A DNA stretch of 64,000 nt from Sclerotinia nivalis. Lineage: Eukaryota > Ascomycota > Leotiomycetes > Helotiales > Sclerotiniaceae. Each line of letters opens with the position of its first letter. The first letter of the stretch is position 1. Shown piece after piece: positions 62,001 to 64,000 of this stretch. The stretch is taken from positions 2,666,001 to 2,730,000 of the forward strand of contig JAPEIS010000007.1 in NCBI GenBank assembly GCA_029531795.1, given 5' to 3'. The notes beneath the pieces are model-generated. The model was not told the DNA's origin. It saw nothing but the letters and a program-made list of their open reading frames with translations, and did not search any database. The translations under genes were made by a program, and so were the position numbers.

Positions 62001-62730
62001 ATTTAGACCTTTCGTAAATACAAATCATTAAATCCTCGGAAGAATATTATTTATATACTTCATCTATTATTTTTTTGAAATTCATAGAATTAAAATTATC
62101 CAGATCGACTTTGAATTATCTCGCGATCTTCTTGTTTACTTGAATATACAAACTATATAGGTCTTCCTTGCTAGGTATAATAGTATCGGAATCCTTAATT
62201 CGTCGAGAGTATCGTTAATGTATTTTAGAATGGAAGGTAGGATGATTGCTATTTGTATCAGGGGATTTATTTTGTACAAAGTTAGCTAGGACGAAATGAA
62301 TCTGGTCCAATTGCTTCAGTATAATCTGGTTTTGAACTTGGATTTCTTGGTTTTCTTTTTATAGATTTTGATAAGTTGTCATTCTGATTATAAAGGGAAT
62401 TGGTTCTCTTCGAGTTGATGAATACAAAGGCAGGTTTATAGTTACCGTTTCGTCGATTTCTGTATCAAATTCAGAATCTTCCTTTCGTTTGATCTAATCG
62501 ATTTAAACTTGTAATTCTGTTGTAACGATTTCCTTAGTTGTGAATTGAAGGGTGTGGGGTTTCCTCGATCGAGTAGATATAACGATGATACCGATGGAAA
62601 TTCGGAAAGGTCAGTCGGAATAAATATAAAGGTTTCGTTAGTTCAGTGATCTCGATAAGTATAATTAATTAGATATTCTAGTTTTCTTAAAGGATATTCT
62701 ATTCTTCTCAAAGAGGCTAATGAGTTTGTT
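59019..62730 (-). pseudogene. Gypsy D gag, protease and RT N-terminal part
   Basis: RT fingers/palm at 59453-59202: SVNGKYYIIIVIIKTNKVIL and SLIDFFSEYDQILLD (first catalytic Asp). Linker/pol at 60293-59859. Protease: 61201-60617 ends VDLGFTINIMNLEVTKELEL (D-L-G at the active site) and 60598-60368 has EDIEINFGGIKNIVDIFVLN, LFLLGISYIFIERIDFEY. Gag spans about 61500-62730, decayed. Protease fused to Gag in this style fits fungal gypsy families. Confidence 0.8.
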
Positions 62731-63150
62731 ATAATATAATGATAGTTTTAATTCAAAGTATAATAGAATGAATCAATTAATCTATACTAGAGAATAACAA
62801 ATTGTTGTACAAAAAATAATAAAGTTGAGTCTTTTATAATCCCCTCAAAGGGGACCAAAACTTAAGCGAATACAGAGTGATATAAATACAAAATAATCCT
62901 AAGACATTTTGGTCTTTTCAGAAGAGACCAAAGAACAAAATAAAGAATAGTCTAAAGTATTAATATAGGATCGTCACATTTAGTATAATAAAATAATAAT
63001 CCTAGAAATGGATATATACAGCTCTATAGTTGACAAATTAATATTTATATATATATAATTAGATGCTTTCTATAAACTATAATTCTTCAATTATAAATTT
63101 TAAGGAATAATTAAACCCTGATTTATCAGCTCTTATACGGCGATTGATCA
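62731..63150. other. Element D leader / possible 5' LTR, right isochore edge
   Basis: Read on the minus strand, TGTGACGATCC (62979) could start a 5' LTR. CCCCTCAAAGGGG (around 62840) is a hairpin. No partner LTR was found at the left end of D, so the LTR is not proven. AT content drops after about 63110. Confidence 0.35.
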
Positions 63151-63152
63151 CA

Positions 63153-63250
63153 GTGGCTATATAAAATTATTTTGTATAGTCACCACCCCCCTATCAAAAA
63201 TGGTCACCACCGGTGGTGACCATCTAACTATTCTTGAAAATAATAGTTAG
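63153..63250. repeat. Three adjacent hairpins, including a 24-bp perfect palindrome
   Basis: (1) 63153-63167 against 63169-63183, 13 of 15 pairs. (2) 63200-63223, a 24-bp perfect palindrome centred between 63211 and 63212, with core CACCACCGGTGGTG. (3) 63224-63232 against 63242-63250, CTAACTATT / AATAGTTAG. It could be a transposon end or a MITE relic; no second copy is seen. Confidence 0.8.
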
Positions 63251-63252
63251 AA

Positions 63253-63631
63253 TGCCACCCGGTCGTCCTATCGATCTCACCATGGAATACATCAATTAAC
63301 TCGATCACCAGCAGTCCTGCTGTGGGAGTGAGCGTACTGTCGCACTTGGTTGATGGACAAATCCACAACAGCTTCTTTGATTCCGATGTTCCCGCAGCGA
63401 ACTCCACAGTAATAATCTCAGGAACCACTCAACCGATCAATACATCTCAACACTCTCTCGGATTCGGTCATCTCTATTTCTAGCTCTGATATAACATCTA
63501 CAGAATTAGGCTCGGCTCTCAATAACCCAATCATTTCGAATCTAACTTCACTCAAGATTATAATCTCGGGTATCTCTAATATAAAGGTTCTCTCTACAAC
63601 GATCTCAAATATAAATGAACAATGTAAGTAG
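63253..63631 (+). pseudogene. Ser/Thr-rich coding remnant
   Basis: Frame 63253-63483 (76 codons, no start codon) reads HPVVLSISPWNTSINSITSS, SDVPAANSTVIISGTTQPIN. An overlapping frame continues to TAG 63629-63631 with SDSVISISSSDITSTELGSA. The composition (Ser, Thr, Ile, Asn-X-Ser/Thr sites) suggests part of a secreted or wall-type protein with one frameshift near 63460. The family is not recognised. Confidence 0.35.
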
Positions 63632-64000
63632 TATTATAACCACATCATCAACAAACACTATCAATGTCGAGACTCGCGAGCACATATATCCTCGACAGCC
63701 ACTGTAAGACTAGATAATCTTGTTGTGCATTTAAGGTACATCAAGGAAAATGAACTATAGAAATGCTGGGAGCTGAATTTGGCCTTGCTATACAGCCCTG
63801 AGAATCGGTCATATTATATATATATTATAATATACTTGCATTACGAAATACACATCTTGTTTCATTTGTTCATTAACATCAATGAGGGATCATAGAGGGG
63901 AGAAACCTAGATTGCCGTTTGGATTGCATCGCCGCGATACAATAGCTGGAGATACAGCCATCTATATATTGAAGCCCATACCCATAATCATTATAACGAA
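63632..64000. other. No gene seen
   Basis: Moderately AT-rich, with a TA-rich run at about 63815-63835. No domain, RNA gene or matched repeat was found. Confidence 0.4.

Noticed and set aside
62790..62979. 5' LTR of element D
   Set aside because: A TGTGACG start and hairpin are present, but no second copy was found at the left end of D, so it is left as a possibility only.
5300..63100. Possible mitochondrial or plastid DNA because of the AT content
   Set aside because: It is packed with nuclear LTR elements, a LINE and a mariner with target duplications, and continuous with a spliced nuclear gene. RIP explains the composition.
5300..63100. Point centromere or regional centromere
   Set aside because: An AT-rich transposon block is compatible with a regional centromere, but nothing in the sequence itself shows it; CENP-A data would be needed.
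63880..63960. Resemblance to the copia C LTR (GTTTGGATTGC shared)
   Set aside because: Only an 11-bp match with no flanking similarity or termini.

Overview
This window looks like nuclear DNA of a filamentous ascomycete (Pezizomycotina). The evidence is one spliced, intact fungal-type oxidoreductase gene beside a roughly 57 kb block of extremely AT-rich DNA. That block is made of retrotransposons and a DNA transposon riddled with C-to-T / G-to-A changes, which is the signature expected of repeat-induced point mutation (RIP). No species call is justified. No rRNA, tRNA, CRISPR array or bacterial-style gene was seen.

Layout. Positions 1-5270 have balanced composition. They hold broken minus-strand coding remnants (289-1935, including a 47-residue repeat), a small broken plus-strand remnant (1962-2170), and the only apparently functional gene: a 571-residue berberine-bridge-enzyme-like FAD oxidase (3209-5042, one intron). 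From about 5280 to 63150 the sequence is an AT isochore. Positions 5.8-6.5 kb carry short tandem duplications. Positions 9.3-13.9 kb carry LTR and gag debris, including a 345-bp-arm LTR palindrome and two inverted 288-bp LTR copies. Positions 14.1-24.2 kb hold an unidentified large minus-strand coding remnant split by a 7.0 kb chromodomain Ty3/gypsy element (A1), which itself carries a solo LTR.

From 24.5 to 62.7 kb lies a deeply nested stack that can be solved from target-site duplications (TSDs). The outermost element is a Ty3/gypsy element (D, minus strand). It is split by a Ty1/copia element (C, 26803-53173, TSD GATTC) and by a LINE (53222-59000, 18-bp TSD). Copia C is split by a solo LTR (27882-28020), a Tc1/mariner element (29920-31297), a second copia (B, 32448-44081, TSD AATAT) and a gypsy element (B2, 44961-51710, TSD CTTGT). 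Copia B is split by gypsy B1 (35324-42073, TSD GAGAA). B1 and B2 are sister copies of exactly the same length, 6750 bp, with opposite-strand RIP patterns in places.

From 63.15 kb the composition recovers. Three adjacent hairpins are followed by a Ser/Thr-rich broken coding remnant. All mobile elements appear dead: catalytic residues are lost by transitions (YLDD to YLDN in three gypsy RTs, DSG to DSE in a protease, the mariner third acidic residue to Lys). I found no convincing novel functional system. The best unexplained signals are the unidentified coding remnants at 14.1-24.2 kb and 8.3-8.8 kb and the 47-residue repeat protein.
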